Assembly (NCBI RefSeq): GCF_954871325.1
Contig: NC_088777.1
Coordinates: 9,711,366-9,775,365 of the forward strand
From: Gordionus sp. m RMFG-2023
Taxonomy: Eukaryota > Nematomorpha > Gordioida > Chordodea > Parachordodidae
Reading direction: 5' to 3'
DNA: 64,000 nt
Position numbers and translations under genes: made by a program. The notes under the pieces are model-generated. The model was not told where the DNA came from, did no database searches, and saw nothing but the letters and a program-made list of their open reading frames with translations. Shown in pieces: positions 1 to 11,414 of the stretch. Each line of letters starts with the position of its first letter. The stretch's first letter is position 1.

Positions 1-563
1 TTATCAGTTTAAAAATTTTTATACAATATTTTTTATAAATTCATAGCATAATGTTGTATAAATTTAAGAAAAGTTAATTATTGGTTTTGAATATTTGTCA
101 TTGGTATAAGTCACAATTTAGAGTATTGGCCATCTATTCTGACCAATTAATAACAGGCATATTCAGCCAAAAAATAAATTTCTAAACTGACAAGAAAGAA
201 AATAAAGATAATTCTTTCTCTATATCTTTTAACTTAATTTATATTTCTTTTACAGATTTTTGTGTGAGTATGATAAATAAATATATAAAAAATAGATAAT
301 ATTATAAATTACACCAACCAAAATGTGATATCAGTGCTTCTCTGATTTTTAAGATTATTCATATATAAATTATAATCATAATTTTAACAATATAATGTTA
401 TCAAATATTATGTTATAAAATAAAAATAAAAATGATAAATATTCCATAATATTATTATTTTTCAATAGATAAAAGAATTCTAATTATTGCTAAAGCAATT
501 TTAATAATAATTTAAGGTTTTTCTATTTATATATAGTTCGTAAGTAAAGCATAATAAAATAAT
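1..563. other. A+T-rich sequence downstream of the PHF12-like gene
   Basis: I see nothing coding here. If the neighbouring minus-strand gene has further 3' exons (a second PHD finger and FHA domain are usual in PHF12), they would lie here or beyond the window's left edge, but I cannot recognise them in these bases. Confidence 0.5.
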
Positions 564-1699
564 TCAAGCTTTTAAACCTAATTCTTGATAGAATGAATTT
601 TCTTTGTTTTTATAATTTTGGTAAGTATCACCAAATATTTTTGAATATTCTGAATTATGATCCGGAAAACATAATTCTGGAAAAAATACTTCTTTATATA
701 TGGGGAAATGTTCTGAAGATTTATTGGCATTGTTACTATTGTCAAGATTATTGTTCATTAAATTTTGATTTATAGCATTATTATTATTATATAAATTAGG
801 CAATGGTAAATTATTTTTACCATGCAAATTTTTATTTATTTGATGGGATGCAAGATTATTTTTAACACTATTTGCAGTAATAATATTGTTTGTCATAATA
901 GTAAAATTTGGTTTGGAATTAATGATATTGTTTGGTGGTGTTCTTGGCCTAATTTTATTATAGCTATCCTTGTTGTCACATATTCCTTTTTTAGAAAGTT
1001 TAATATTGCCAAGTTTATCAAAAGTGTTTACATCAAAATTCAAATCATTTTGATTATTAATATTATTGTTGCTTTTATTGGGTAAATTTGAATATGTACT
1101 AAGCTTTGATTTAAGAAGAGTGCTTTTTAACAACTCCTATTATTGAAAAAAAAATGTAAAAATATTTTTTTATTTCTCATATAAATAAAATCGTAGAATT
1201 CATTAAAAATATATATTATTTATTAAATTAAACATCAAACTATTAAACAATAATTTATAGAAAGTGAGAATAAAAATGCATACTGATTGAGCTTTGCATT
1301 TTCTACACATCCAAAATCCTTTTGGCACTGTTTCCTCAGAAAAAGGTGGATCGCTTATAAAAATGTAAGCATAAAAATAAATATTAAAATATTTACTAGC
1401 ATTGTAAATGAAAAGATACAGGGCATTTATCACAGCAAATTAAATCTCCACCTTCAAAACAACTATCACAATATTCATGATTATTTGCTTTTGGTTTTCT
1501 ATAGCCATAGTTAGATATTCCACCCTTTTTATCCTTCTTTATATCATAATTAGGTGGAGCTATTATCCTTTGTATTTCCTATTTAATAGTATATTTTCTG
1601 AAATAGTTTTATTAAATATTCAAATACTTCCATAAGTCCGCCTGTTGTATCCAAGTCATAAACAACATTTGGAGATTTATAAGAAGTGGCAAATTCCAT
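564..1699 (-). CDS. PHF12: PHF12-like PHD-finger protein, N-terminal part
   Basis: In animals PHF12 (Pf1) is a nuclear subunit of SIN3-HDAC co-repressor complexes that also contain MRG15. I read four exons on the minus strand: 1699-1628, 1578-1397, 1353-1284 and 1136-564, separated by introns of 49, 43 and 147 nt. All junctions are GT-AG and keep frame, giving 298 residues. Residues 13-24 (VVYDLDTTGGLME) followed after the first intron by EIQRIIAPP match the N-terminus of PHF12 ([21 protein letters not shown] in vertebrates, from memory). A full C4HC3 PHD finger follows with ligands C61, C64, C73, C76, H81, C84, C101 and C104. Exon 4 is asparagine-rich low-complexity sequence ending at a stop at 564. 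The second PHD finger and FHA domain of vertebrate PHF12 are not seen, so the protein is either short or continues through an unrecognised 3' splice. I chose ATG 1699 because it precedes the conserved block; the frame stays open a little upstream. Confidence 0.82.
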
Positions 1700-2270
1700 T
1701 GCTATTTCATGAGTTGATTTGGAATAATAACAGATATAAAATATATAATGAGTTGAAGCAATACGCTGAATTAATATGAAAATTTATTTTAATTAAGCCA
1801 TATTGAGCATATTCTATATTTCAAGAAAATTTCAAATAATAGAAGAAAATTTATTTTTTGACCTGACCAGGCACCCTTTTCGGGCGTTTATTTGTAGAAA
1901 CCTATACTATAACAATTATAAAGCTATTTTATGTAGCAATTATTCTTAAATAGATCTTCATAATGATATTTTATTTAAGTTTACTTACTTTTTTACTATT
2001 TTATATCGTATTAATACTTCCATCTATTTAATATTATTCATATAAATGGTTAGAATTATAGTCAGCACTCTTAATTCCAGTGTTCCACTTCTACCATTTA
2101 TTAAGTCCTCCAAATATCGGATAGTGCTTTAGAACACTTTGGGAAATAGATATCTAACGAAAACATGATAAAACACTTAATTTTAGTGGTATTTTTAATA
2201 TTTTATTTTTAAATAAAAGATTAGAGATATTTAGGCTTCTTAGTATAATAAATGTACAAATCATTGGTTT
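1700..2270. other. Region upstream of the PHF12-like gene
   Basis: No gene is seen. The minus-strand PHF12-like gene starts here, so its promoter should lie in this interval, but no clear core promoter motif stands out in the A+T-rich background. The right edge is the target site of the LTR element. Confidence 0.4.
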
Positions 2271-2275
2271 ACCAC

Positions 2276-2430
2276 TGTAGTAATACCAACTACTAAATTA
2301 TAAACAATACGACTACTAATTTATATTTAAATTAATTTTTAACATCAAACTTTTTTATTATTATTTTTCGAATGTTCGATTCTGTTTTAATATACAATAT
2401 ACATAAATAATCATTTATTAATTTATTACA
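2276..2430 (-). repeat. 3' LTR of the gypsy fossil
   Basis: A 155-bp repeat nearly identical to 5700-5853. It begins TG and ends CA with short inverted ends (TGTA...TACA). The target duplication ACCAC adjoins it on the left. Confidence 0.92.
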
Positions 2431-2451
2431 TTTCCTTCAAACAATTTAAAG

Positions 2452-3489
2452 TTAGATTTCTTCAATAAACCTCTTGGTAGGTTTACGGTTTCTTGATGAG
2501 CAACGTAATGTGGTATTTGTATTTGTGTTTGTATTTGCTTCATTCACTGGCACAACCATTTCTGTAACTTCCAAAGAACTTTCATGATTTGGGATAACTA
2601 AACGATTTCTTAACTGATCTGCATGCTTCCGTAATGTTTTCCCGGAAGATTCAACAATATAAGAATAAAGTCCTATTCTTTCTTTAATTACTCCCTCTCT
2701 CCAACCATTGGTATTTTCATTATTTAACCATATAGGTTGTGAGATTTCAAATTCTCTTTCCTTTGAATGTAAATCATGATGAAGGCTTTGTTTATCATTA
2801 GCTCTTACTATTTCGTGTTCGGCATTTGGTCGGATCCAATCCAGACTTGTTTTCAATTGCCTCCCAAACATAATTTTAGCAGGAGATCTCCCTGTGGAAC
2901 TATGCTCTCCCAATCGGTAGGTTGTTAAAACCTGTGTCATAGCTTCTTCGGGATCGCTAATTGAATCTCTCGTTGCATAATACCGAGCTTTCAAAGTTCG
3001 TACAGTACGTTCAGCTAATCCGTTAGTTTTTGGATGATAGGGTGCTGAACGTATATGACGTATGTTATTTAAATCACAATACCTACGGAATTCCCCAGAT
3101 AAGAATTGTGGTCCATTGTCTGACACAATGTACTTGGGTATTCCAAACCTAGCAAACCATTTTTTTAGTCTTTTTATCATAGCATCAGCAGAGGTATTTT
3201 GCATTAGATCAACTTCTAACCATTTGGAATAGGAATCGACACCTATTAGCCAGTATCGCGAATCTACTGGTCCAGCAAAATCAATATGGATTCGCTCCCA
3301 AGGTTCCTTTCCAACAGTCCAAGAATATAGAGGTACTTCTTGAATACTAGGTCTATTTTTCTGGCATCCAGAACATATTTTGATAAAATTTTCTATATCA
3401 ACATCACATCTGGGCCACCAGCAATACAATCTAAAAATAGATTTCATTACATTTTCCCCAGGATGTCCCCGGTGAATCATTCCTAACAC
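2452..3489 (-). pseudogene. Integrase part of the gypsy fossil
   Basis: This is part of the retrotransposon pol region. The zinc-binding portion carries the GCQKNRP motif. The catalytic core shows IDFAGPVDSRYWLIGVDSYS, then VSDNGPQF, and further on the HPKTNGLAERTVRTLK block typical of Ty3/gypsy integrases. A C-terminal segment with a positively charged tail follows and ends just inside the 3' LTR boundary. In a live element this enzyme inserts the cDNA into host DNA. Confidence 0.93.
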
Positions 3490-3497
3490 TGCATTTC

Positions 3498-4199
3498 TTA
3501 ATTATTAGGAATAACCAATCTCCCATTCCATTCTATAATATCACGATCGACAGAAAACTCTTCCCGTCGATTATAAAAATTAACTATTTCTTTATCTTTA
3601 TAACGATCAAAGTTTCGCCAACTTTGCTGAATATGTATGGCTACTTTTTTTAATATTAAATCTTGCTTCGACTCTTTTCGTAGAATATTTTCTGATAATT
3701 GCATATCATCCAAATTAATACTTCGAATATCCAAAGCATGTTTAGAATCTTGATTCTCTTCCGTGTCTAATATTGGAAGCCTTGATAATGCGTCGGCGAT
3801 TACATTTTTATTACCAGGTCTATATTCTATTGTAAAATCATAAGAAGCCATCTTCCAGGCCCAACGTGTCAAACGATTATTAGAAATTTTAGGTAAATCG
3901 CGTTTCTCCCCAAATAATCGCTCTAATGGTTTATGATCAGTTCGAAGTAAAAATTTTCTACCATAAATAAATGAATGAAATTTTTCAATACCAAATAAAA
4001 GTGCTCGAGCTTCTTTATCAATCGGAGCGTAGTGTTTTTCTGATTCTAATAAAGTACGTGACGCGAACGAAATAGGTTTTGTCCTTCCGTCTACTAATTG
4101 ATGTAACAACACAGCCCCTAATCCTGAATCAGATGCGTCGCATTCCAAAATTATAGGCAACTGCGCGTTATAAGGAATTAACGTTTCCTCGGATGACAA
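3498..4199 (-). pseudogene. RNase H part of the gypsy fossil
   Basis: This is the pol segment between reverse transcriptase and integrase. DASDSGLGAVL and the later LRTDHKPLE and NVIADALSR motifs are the standard signature of Ty3/gypsy RNase H. In a live element this domain removes RNA from the RNA-DNA hybrid during cDNA synthesis. Confidence 0.92.
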
Positions 4200-4244
4200 T
4201 AATTTCTTAACCTCATCGAAGGAATTTTGTTCATCATTTGACCA

Positions 4245-5109
4245 CTACCAAGGTACTTTCACGCTCGTTAATCTATGTAGTAGCGCCGCTTTAGAATGTA
4301 GATTGCGAATAAAACGTTCATGATAATTAACTAGTCCTAGAAAAGATCTAAGTTGTTGTATATTTTTAGGTTTTGGTGCATTTCGGATAGCCTTCACCTT
4401 TTCCGGGTTAGGATGTATACCGAATTTATCAATTATCACTCCTAAAAATGAAACCGATTTTTGTAAAAATTTCACTTTTGTTAATTTCGCCTTAAGACCT
4501 GCTGCTTGTAATCTGTCTAACACTATTCGCAAATTATTTAAGTGCTCCTCATCATTTCGACCAGAAATAATTACGTCATCTAAATAGACACCAGTCATTT
4601 GGCAATCTTTTAGTAACTCATCCATATATCTTTGAAATATAGCTGGTGCACTTGCCAATCCAAATGGCAATCGTCGGTAACGGAAATAGCCCTTATGAGT
4701 CACTATCGTTAGTAGTTCCTGGGATTCCAATTCTACTTCCATCTGTAAATACGCATCTTTCAGATCTATCACGGTAAATTTATCACCACCTTGGATTTTC
4801 TCTAATAAATCGTCTAAGGTAGGAATAACATGATGGTCATATAATAAACACGGATTGAGTGTAACTTTGAAATCAGCACAAATTCGAATATCGCCATTAC
4901 TCTTGCGTACATTTACGGTTGGCGTTGACCACTGTACCCTGGTTATAGTCGAATCAATCTTTTCAATAATTCCTGCAGCTACTAATCGGTCTAATTCCAT
5001 TTCAATTGCTTTGCGAAGTGGAAATGGTACCCTACGGGCTGGAAACGATCTTGGTACAGCGGTATCCTTTAAATGTATTCGCACTGCAAAATTACGTATA
5101 TATCCCATC
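4245..5109 (-). pseudogene. Reverse transcriptase part of the gypsy fossil
   Basis: Clear Ty3/gypsy reverse transcriptase: finger motif VPFPLRKAIEMELDRLV, then DLKDAYLQ, LPFGLASAPAIFQRYMD and the catalytic box YLDDV. The thumb and connection region with FLGLVNYHERFI follows. The first dozen residues of the open frame that runs into this region come from the inserted MITE, not from the retrotransposon. Confidence 0.94.
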
Positions 5110-5679
5110 CAGCGTCTACATGACAAGATTTTCACTGGATGCAAACCCCCTTCAGAAACCTTTGCCTACCCCCTAAAAAATTTTCGCCGCCTTCGGCGGC
5201 GGTGTCTGTCTATTATTATTTTCACCTTTTTAATTTATTGATACTCTTTTTAGATAATTTATCTTAAATTAATCCATCTCTACTATCAACTATCAATATT
5301 TTGTGAATATACAGAATTTATTTTTTAGATAATGAATTCAATTAAAACCTCCATTATTTACAATGAATTAATTATTATGGCATTATGAGCTTGCTGAAAT
5401 ATCAACCTTTTAAATTACATTTAAAAGGATAGCAGAAAGTTTTATTTGGAAAACAATGTGTATGATTGTTGTCAATATATAGATTTGGTCGATGAATTGT
5501 ATTATAATAATTCTATAATAAAAGTATTAATTTTTACAGCAATAAATTTTGTATTTCAAAATTTAATAGATAAGCCCCCAAAAAATTTATCCTACCCCCA
5601 TTATAGCAGCCTAACCCCTACCCCCCTCAAAAAAATAGGATGCAAACTGTTCCTACCCCTCCCGCTCATGTAGACGCTG
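5110..5679. mobile_element. hAT-type MITE, copy 1 (inside the LTR element)
   Basis: A 570-bp non-autonomous element with terminal inverted repeats CAGCGTCTACATGA at both ends and a perfect 8-bp target duplication ATCCCATC at 5102-5109 and 5680-5687. The 8-bp duplication and the CAG start indicate the hAT superfamily. It carries no transposase. C-rich blocks (CTACCCCCTAAA, CCTACCCCTCCCGC) lie just inside both ends. It is a close relative of 6398-6932. Its target site is the primer-binding-site region of the LTR retrotransposon. Confidence 0.92.
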
Positions 5680-5697
5680 ATCCCATCCTCGTCGCCA
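5680..5697 (-). other. Primer-binding site of the gypsy fossil (tRNA-Ser type)
   Basis: Read on the minus strand this is TGGCGACGAGGATGGGAT, two bases inside the 5' LTR. It is complementary to the 3' end of metazoan tRNA-Ser(GCU), recalled as ATCCCATCCTCGTCG plus CCA. Such a site primes minus-strand cDNA synthesis. Confidence 0.8.
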
Positions 5698-5699
5698 TT

Positions 5700-5853
5700 T
5701 GTAGTAATACCAACTACTAAATTATAAACAATACGACTACTAATTTATATTTAAATTAATTTTTAACATCAAACTTTTTTATTATTATTTTTCGAATGTT
5801 CGATTCTGTTTAATATACAATATACATAAATAATCATTTATTAATTTATTACA
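5700..5853 (-). repeat. 5' LTR of the gypsy fossil
   Basis: A 154-bp copy of the LTR at 2276-2430, differing by one base in a T run. It is flanked on the right by the target duplication ACCAC. Confidence 0.92.
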
Positions 5854-5858
5854 ACCAC

Positions 5859-6389
5859 CTAACAACTACTATCAATATATCCAATCGAACTCTATCTAAT
5901 TAAATCGATCAAAGCCAGGTCAAATATTATATAGAAAGATGGAATCTATCTATCATAAATTTGGGTTTACCACCTAACACCTAATATTAATTTTTTTTAT
6001 CAAATAAAATATGGCAGGCATTGTGTTAATATATTCATTTAAATTAATTTATACCGTAAAGTAACCTATTAATTTGTCGGCTGATTTTTTATTATTTCTT
6101 TTATTTTACATTATAATATTGTCTATTAACTTAATAGTTTCTTTTATTATTTTGTTAACACTTTGATCGATTAACTTAAAATTGATATCGTTGATAAATG
6201 ATTGTTTTTATTATTTTATATTAACATGTTAAATAAATATCATATATAAAGGGTAAAAAAAACAAGGATGTCAAAAATTGGATGCTCAATATGAAATTTA
6301 CTTTTACTAATTTCTTTGTTCAGATTTATTTTAGTAAATTGATATTATCATACATGAATTAAATTGTCTATCAAGTATAACATTTATAC
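5859..6389. other. A+T-rich spacer
   Basis: Between the LTR element and the second MITE. I see no gene or repeat boundary in it. Confidence 0.4.
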
Positions 6390-6397
6390 ATCTCAAT

Positions 6398-6932
6398 CAG
6401 CGTCTACATGACAGGATTTTCACTGGATGCAAACCCCCTTAAAAACCTTTGCCTACCCCCTAAAAATAATCCACCGCCTTGACGGCAGTGTCTCTTTATT
6501 ATTATTTTCACCTTTATAATTATATTGATACTCTTTTCAGAAATTTTATAAGGATAACTTAAATTAATCTATCTCTACTACCAACTATCGATATTTTGTG
6601 AATATAAAGAATTTATTTTTTAGATAATAAATTCAATTATAACCTCCATTATTTACAATGAATTAATTATTATGGCATTATGAGCTTGCTGATTTGGGAA
6701 ACAATGTGTATGATTGTTTGCAATATATAGATTTGGTCAATAATTGTATTATAATAATTCTATAATAAAAGTATTAATTTTTACAGCAATAAATTGTGTC
6801 CTATTTCATCTCAAAATTTAATAGATAACCCCCCAAAAAATTTATCCTACCTCCATTAAAGCATCCTACCCACTACCCCCACAAAAAATAGGATGCAAAC
6901 TGTTCCTACCCCTCCCGCTCATGTAGACGCTG
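6398..6932. mobile_element. hAT-type MITE, copy 2
   Basis: A 535-bp sister of the element at 5110-5679, with the same terminal repeats CAGCGTCTACATGA, the same C-rich subterminal blocks and largely the same interior. A perfect 8-bp target duplication ATCTCAAT lies at 6390-6397 and 6933-6940. It is non-autonomous and carries no reading frame. Confidence 0.92.
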
Positions 6933-6940
6933 ATCTCAAT

Positions 6941-8100
6941 CTATTCTCACTTATATTTAACATTGAAGGAGCTAGTGGCCCTTCCTTAGTTTGTCTGTAT
7001 AGTCCTTACACAAAAATATTTGTCACCTTTTTGTAAACTCGAAATATATATATATATAATCACAGGAAAGACAATTTCTTTATTTTTTGAGTCTTGGATA
7101 TTTTTCTATGTTTAAAATATATAAATATTTCGGATTCATAGATTACATTAAAAGTCCAATCAATCTTTTATCATTGACTTTTTTTAGAAAAATTGCAGGC
7201 CTGGGCTAGTTAATCAAAATTTGGTTAATTTTTAAAAATCTTTGCTAATCGCATAGAAGTTTTTTAAAATATAAATCGTATGTTGGCAAGATTTAATTTT
7301 TTATATAAAATCTAATATTTAAAATGACAAATTATGTTAACAATTAGTGGCTAATATTTGGATGTCTGTTAGATTTAGTAAATAGTAAATGATAATACGG
7401 ATTGAAGATCATTTTTAGATAATTTGTATCTTGATTTAAATTTATATTCTAATGTAAGAAATTTTTGTTCAATTAAGTTATAACATACGCCGTCCACGTT
7501 AACTCATCAATTCAAATTCCCAGCGCCTACATGATGAAAAAATTAATTGTTGGCAAACTGAAAATCTACTTCTACACTCTTAAAAAAATTTGTAGGCTTC
7601 AACGAATTCTTTCAGTCATTATCTTAAAGTAAATAGAGAAATGTTAATAAAATATATTCCATACGATATTATTCACAAATGACTTTCCTACTGATGAATG
7701 ATTATCTTATAAAAGGCAAAATTAGGAATAAATTTTTAGAGAATGTAACAGGGGTCTTGATGGGTAGATTGTCTCATAAAATTGCCCCATTTAAGGAATC
7801 ACTCGCCTTACATACTAGAAAAACCCTAAGGCTCCCCTAGTACGATTATCTCCTAAGTCCTCGCTTTCTCCCCTTCTCTTTATTCATTTACAACAGCCTG
7901 TGGCCCCTACACTTTCTGAGAGATGGAAGCAGAATACCCCCCTGAAAAGTGCACCCCCACCCTCCTTTGAAAAATTAAATTATTTTTTGACACCCATGGA
8001 TTTCAAAAGTAATTTTTATTGCATCATTTAGCATATAATGTAAATAAAATGTAAAAAAATATATACTTTAAAAATATTATTTTAATAATTTTGAGAATTA
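6941..8100. other. A+T-rich stretch with one MITE end
   Basis: No gene is seen. At about 7525 there is CAGCGCCTACATGATG, resembling the left end of the two MITEs just upstream, but no matching right end was found. A GC-richer patch at 7780-7990 has C runs and no recognisable coding content. Confidence 0.35.
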
Positions 8101-8174
8101 GGGAAATAGAAAGCGAAAGAATTTATAATTTCATTAATATTAAATTGTTTAAATAAATTATTTCCCATTGATAT

Positions 8175-8310
8175 TAAGAAATGGATCTTTCATGGTACTA
8201 CGAAGTCTTGTTTTAATTAATTTAATTTTACTCATGACCCTTTCGGCAGTACATGAAGTAGTAGGAAGGGTTGATAAATATTTATATAAAATTGTTAAAT
8301 TAGGGAAAGC
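8175..8310 (-). pseudogene. hAT transposase C-terminal fragment
   Basis: Read on the minus strand this gives LYKYLSTLPTTSCTAERVMS followed by KIKLIKTRLRSTMKDPFL. It matches the C-terminal dimerisation domain of ZMYM/TTF-type hAT transposases, whose usual form is LPVSSCSAERSFS..LK.IKT.LRSTM. A stop follows. Only this fragment is clear; sequence on either side is decayed. Confidence 0.78.
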
Positions 8311-10340
8311 AGAATCTAAGAATAGACGATAAGGTAAAATAAACGAATAGTTTTTACAGTCTGAATCATAAGTCTCAGAAATATTATCATCAGAAGTAGA
8401 ATGTATTAAAAAAAAATTTTAAATAAATAAATTTACAATTCTCAGAATCGGACAAATCTTTAGATTCTTTAACCTCTAGGTCATAGGTATTAATTACATT
8501 CCCCGTTTTAGCCATCTTATTATAACATAAGTATAAACAATTAAATATTTAATAAAAAATTTACTTTGCTATTCATCCAATTTTTAAAAATATTCTTAAA
8601 AGCTACTATTTTAAAGCTTTTCTTTATATCGTTAAAATTAAGCCTACCATATCTTTTTCTAATGTGGTCTGTATCTGTCCATTTATCATTCTTATATTAT
8701 GACATGTGCAATTTAATTAAGCATTTATATTTTTTTGGGGGTTAATATTTTTGGGCATATTTTGAAATTGGGAAAATAATTTTATGACAATAAATCTCGG
8801 AAACCTAATTTGCTAAACATCTATCAAAATTTATTAAAATACAATAATAAGAACTCCCACTTTTAATTTAATATGTATTAACGGAATTACGAGATCGAGT
8901 CCGATATCATAAACCACACTTGGTAATGGATGAGTATAGTAAAGAAATAAAAGAATTTATAGTGCCAATCGCTAATAGTAACTATTTTATTTTGAAACAT
9001 TTATTTTTGGCATCATATAATTGGAAATATTTATGAAAGGATAAAGTGCGCAGTACAAGAATACTATAGTTTAAAGGTAGTGCCCATTAAGACTAAGTTA
9101 ATGGTGAACAGACTTATTAATATATATGCGTTGAGTTCATTATTTACTAAAAGTGATATCTGGATTGGGCCAATATCTATAGTCTGGTGAGTACTTATTA
9201 TTTATTAATACATCAGTTTTGCCATTCGCTAACCAAAAACAGTGTTATGAATTAAATAAAAACTATAACATTACTCATTAGACTGTCTTATCGAATTTTA
9301 AATCTAAGTTAAAGAAAGGTTTTATCCTATTCAATATATTTAAAATGTTATGATTATTCGATCTTTATAGATATTTCCTCTATGGTTACTTTTTTTCCTT
9401 TTTTTTATTTAGTTCTACTTATTAAAAATTTCTTTCATAATATTTAAAACACTATAGAAATAAAAATAAAATTTCATACTTGTGTTCCCAAAAGGGGTTC
9501 ATAATTATATCTAAAGATTTTTATTTGAGTTTTCTGATGTATATAATTATTTGGCTTCGTTGGTAAAATGCCGAATTTTCTACCAAGAATTATTAAAAAC
9601 TTATCGGTTATTGGCGAAAAATGCTCGTTTGTGGACATGACTATTGAAATAAAAGTATTGTTGTTGAGATTTTTATATTTATTGATCTTTTTTGTTTCTG
9701 TTGAGTTAGCGGTAGGATGTTGATGTTTTAGGGGAATGATGTGTAATCTCATATAAATGATTTGCCGAGGGCCCAAGATGTAGTTGTCCCATCATCAGAT
9801 CATCAGATCTTAAGACATCAACGTGAGATAAATTTGTGAGTTCAAGATGATTCGGATGTAGGCGGCTGTTAAACCTCGATATTGTATGATTCATTGCTGT
9901 GTGGTGCTGGTGTCGTACTTGATTGTATATATGATTGAGACCATGCTTACCCTTTGAATTCTACTGGTAATTTGCATTTAATATAAGCATGTGGTTGTAC
10001 GATATCACAACCTAGACGTAAATTAATGGCAAATCTCAATTTTTCCTCTGATATGAGATTACCAAGGTTACAACTAGGAAGTGATTATAAACATTCATAA
10101 CCACCAAGTCTGTCAGCTGATTGAAGGAGGTGAATATAATTTAGAGTGGATTTATCGACATATCGGTTTGGTATTTCAATATTAAAGGTGTGAAAAATAT
10201 TTTTATGAGTTGAGTGATACTAAGTGTTAAAAGGTATTTTTGCCTCCAATTTGTTGTTTATGTCAACTAACGATCGGTGGGGTATATGAAGCTTAAAATC
10301 ATTGAGTTGTTTGTTAATCTGGAACTCGAAATAATTACGA
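8311..10340. other. Decayed transposon-like sequence, no gene
   Basis: GC content is slightly higher than in the surroundings. Several short open stretches occur on both strands (for example around 8900-9050 plus and 9474-9894 minus), but none shows a domain I recognise and all are short or interrupted. I read it as old transposon debris. Confidence 0.3.
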
Positions 10341-10360
10341 AGTAAAAAAATTTAAAAAAC

Positions 10361-10760
10361 GATATAAATACATATGGTTGCAATGCTGCTTATTTATTGG
10401 ATCCCCAATTCCAAGGGGAGCATCTTATTAGTAGTGAGCTAAATGAAGCATGTGATATGGAATATAACCTGGTTAAATATGGTCAAATACTCTCAAGAAT
10501 TATGAAGGAAAAAATTAATGTTTGAAAAAAGAATAAACAATATAAATACATATCATCACAATGTTTCTTATTTATTGAATCCCCAATATCAAGGGGAGCA
10601 TCTCGGTGTATTACCCCTCGTTAAATACTCAAATATACTGAAGAAAAAATATTAAAATATGTTTGAAAAAAGGAAAAGCAATATAAATACATGTGATCAC
10701 AATGCTACTTATTGGATCCCTAATATCATAGATTAGTAGTAAGTTATATGAAGCATGTGA
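10361..10760 (+). repeat. Three degenerate tandem copies of a hAT transposase fragment
   Basis: Three copies begin near 10364, 10541 and 10683 (periods about 177 and 142 bp). Each contains TATAAATACAT followed by a segment reading NAAYLLDPQFQGEHL in copy 1, VSYLLNPQYQGEHL in copy 2 and a shortened version in copy 3. The AAYLLDP motif is typical of hAT transposases (zf-BED/DUF659 type). Copies 1 and 3 share a downstream part reading near ELNEACDM. Confidence 0.6.
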
Positions 10761-11406
10761 TATAATACTAGAATAAAATATTTCAAGTGATATTGTAAAT
10801 TTTAGAAGTAAAAGCTGCATATTTAATAGCAAAATATACGGAAAGCAGTCACTTCCAGGAACAATCAGATTTCGGCCTCAAATTGGTAGAAAGAACTTTG
10901 TTCACCTATCCTTTTACTAACAAAGTTCTACTTCTTCTTCAGAAAGAAATTGGTAGATTTGTGTTAATATTCATATGAAAAACAAAAATAGATTGAAGAC
11001 AACAAGAAAATTGATTAAAATATTTAATAAAATGATAATATAGAATATGAATCAGAACAAGAATCTGTCACAGAGAGGGAAACATTAAATATAGAATGAC
11101 AATGAGATTTAAAAATATTATAAAATTATTATTAGAGATTCACTTTACTATTATATACAAAATAAAGTTGATATAGTCCTTGAAAACATTTATTTAAAAT
11201 TTATCATATTTGATTGGTTAAATACCGATCGACCGAATCGTATTTGACTGGGCAAATACACAACCCTGAAAAATATTACTATGCGATGACGAGTGACTTG
11301 ATTGTATAAAAGTTCGAGGAAAGAATTTGATCATTTTTTTAAATTAAAAATAAGGGTTTTGAAAATATTAATTGGAATAGGAGCTCTTTAAAAAAGATAC
11401 CCCAAC
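10761..11406. other. Spacer with no recognised feature
   Basis: It contains short imperfect repeats around AACTTTGTT and CAAAGTTCT at 10880-10930 and nothing coding that I recognise. Confidence 0.3.
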
Positions 11407-11414
11407 AATGAGCC

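Larger units (their letters stand above)
2276..5853 (-). mobile_element. Ty3/gypsy LTR retrotransposon fossil
   Basis: The element lies on the minus strand. It is bounded by two LTRs of 155 and 154 bp that start TGTAGTAA and end TTATTACA, and by a 5-bp target duplication ACCAC at 2271-2275 and 5854-5858. Recognised parts in transcription order are the 5' LTR, a primer-binding site matching tRNA-Ser, reverse transcriptase, RNase H, integrase and the 3' LTR; this is the Ty3/gypsy order. I do not recognise gag or protease. A hAT-type MITE sits inside it. It is broken, with about three breaks. The almost identical LTRs indicate a recent insertion, and the MITE is younger still. Confidence 0.93.

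Noticed and set aside
593-1085. Plus-strand open frames across the PHF12-like last exon
   Set aside because: They are antisense shadows of the minus-strand Asn-rich exon and have no independent support.
4855-5241. A plus-strand frame over the reverse transcriptase
   Set aside because: It is antisense to pol of the LTR element and runs into the MITE.
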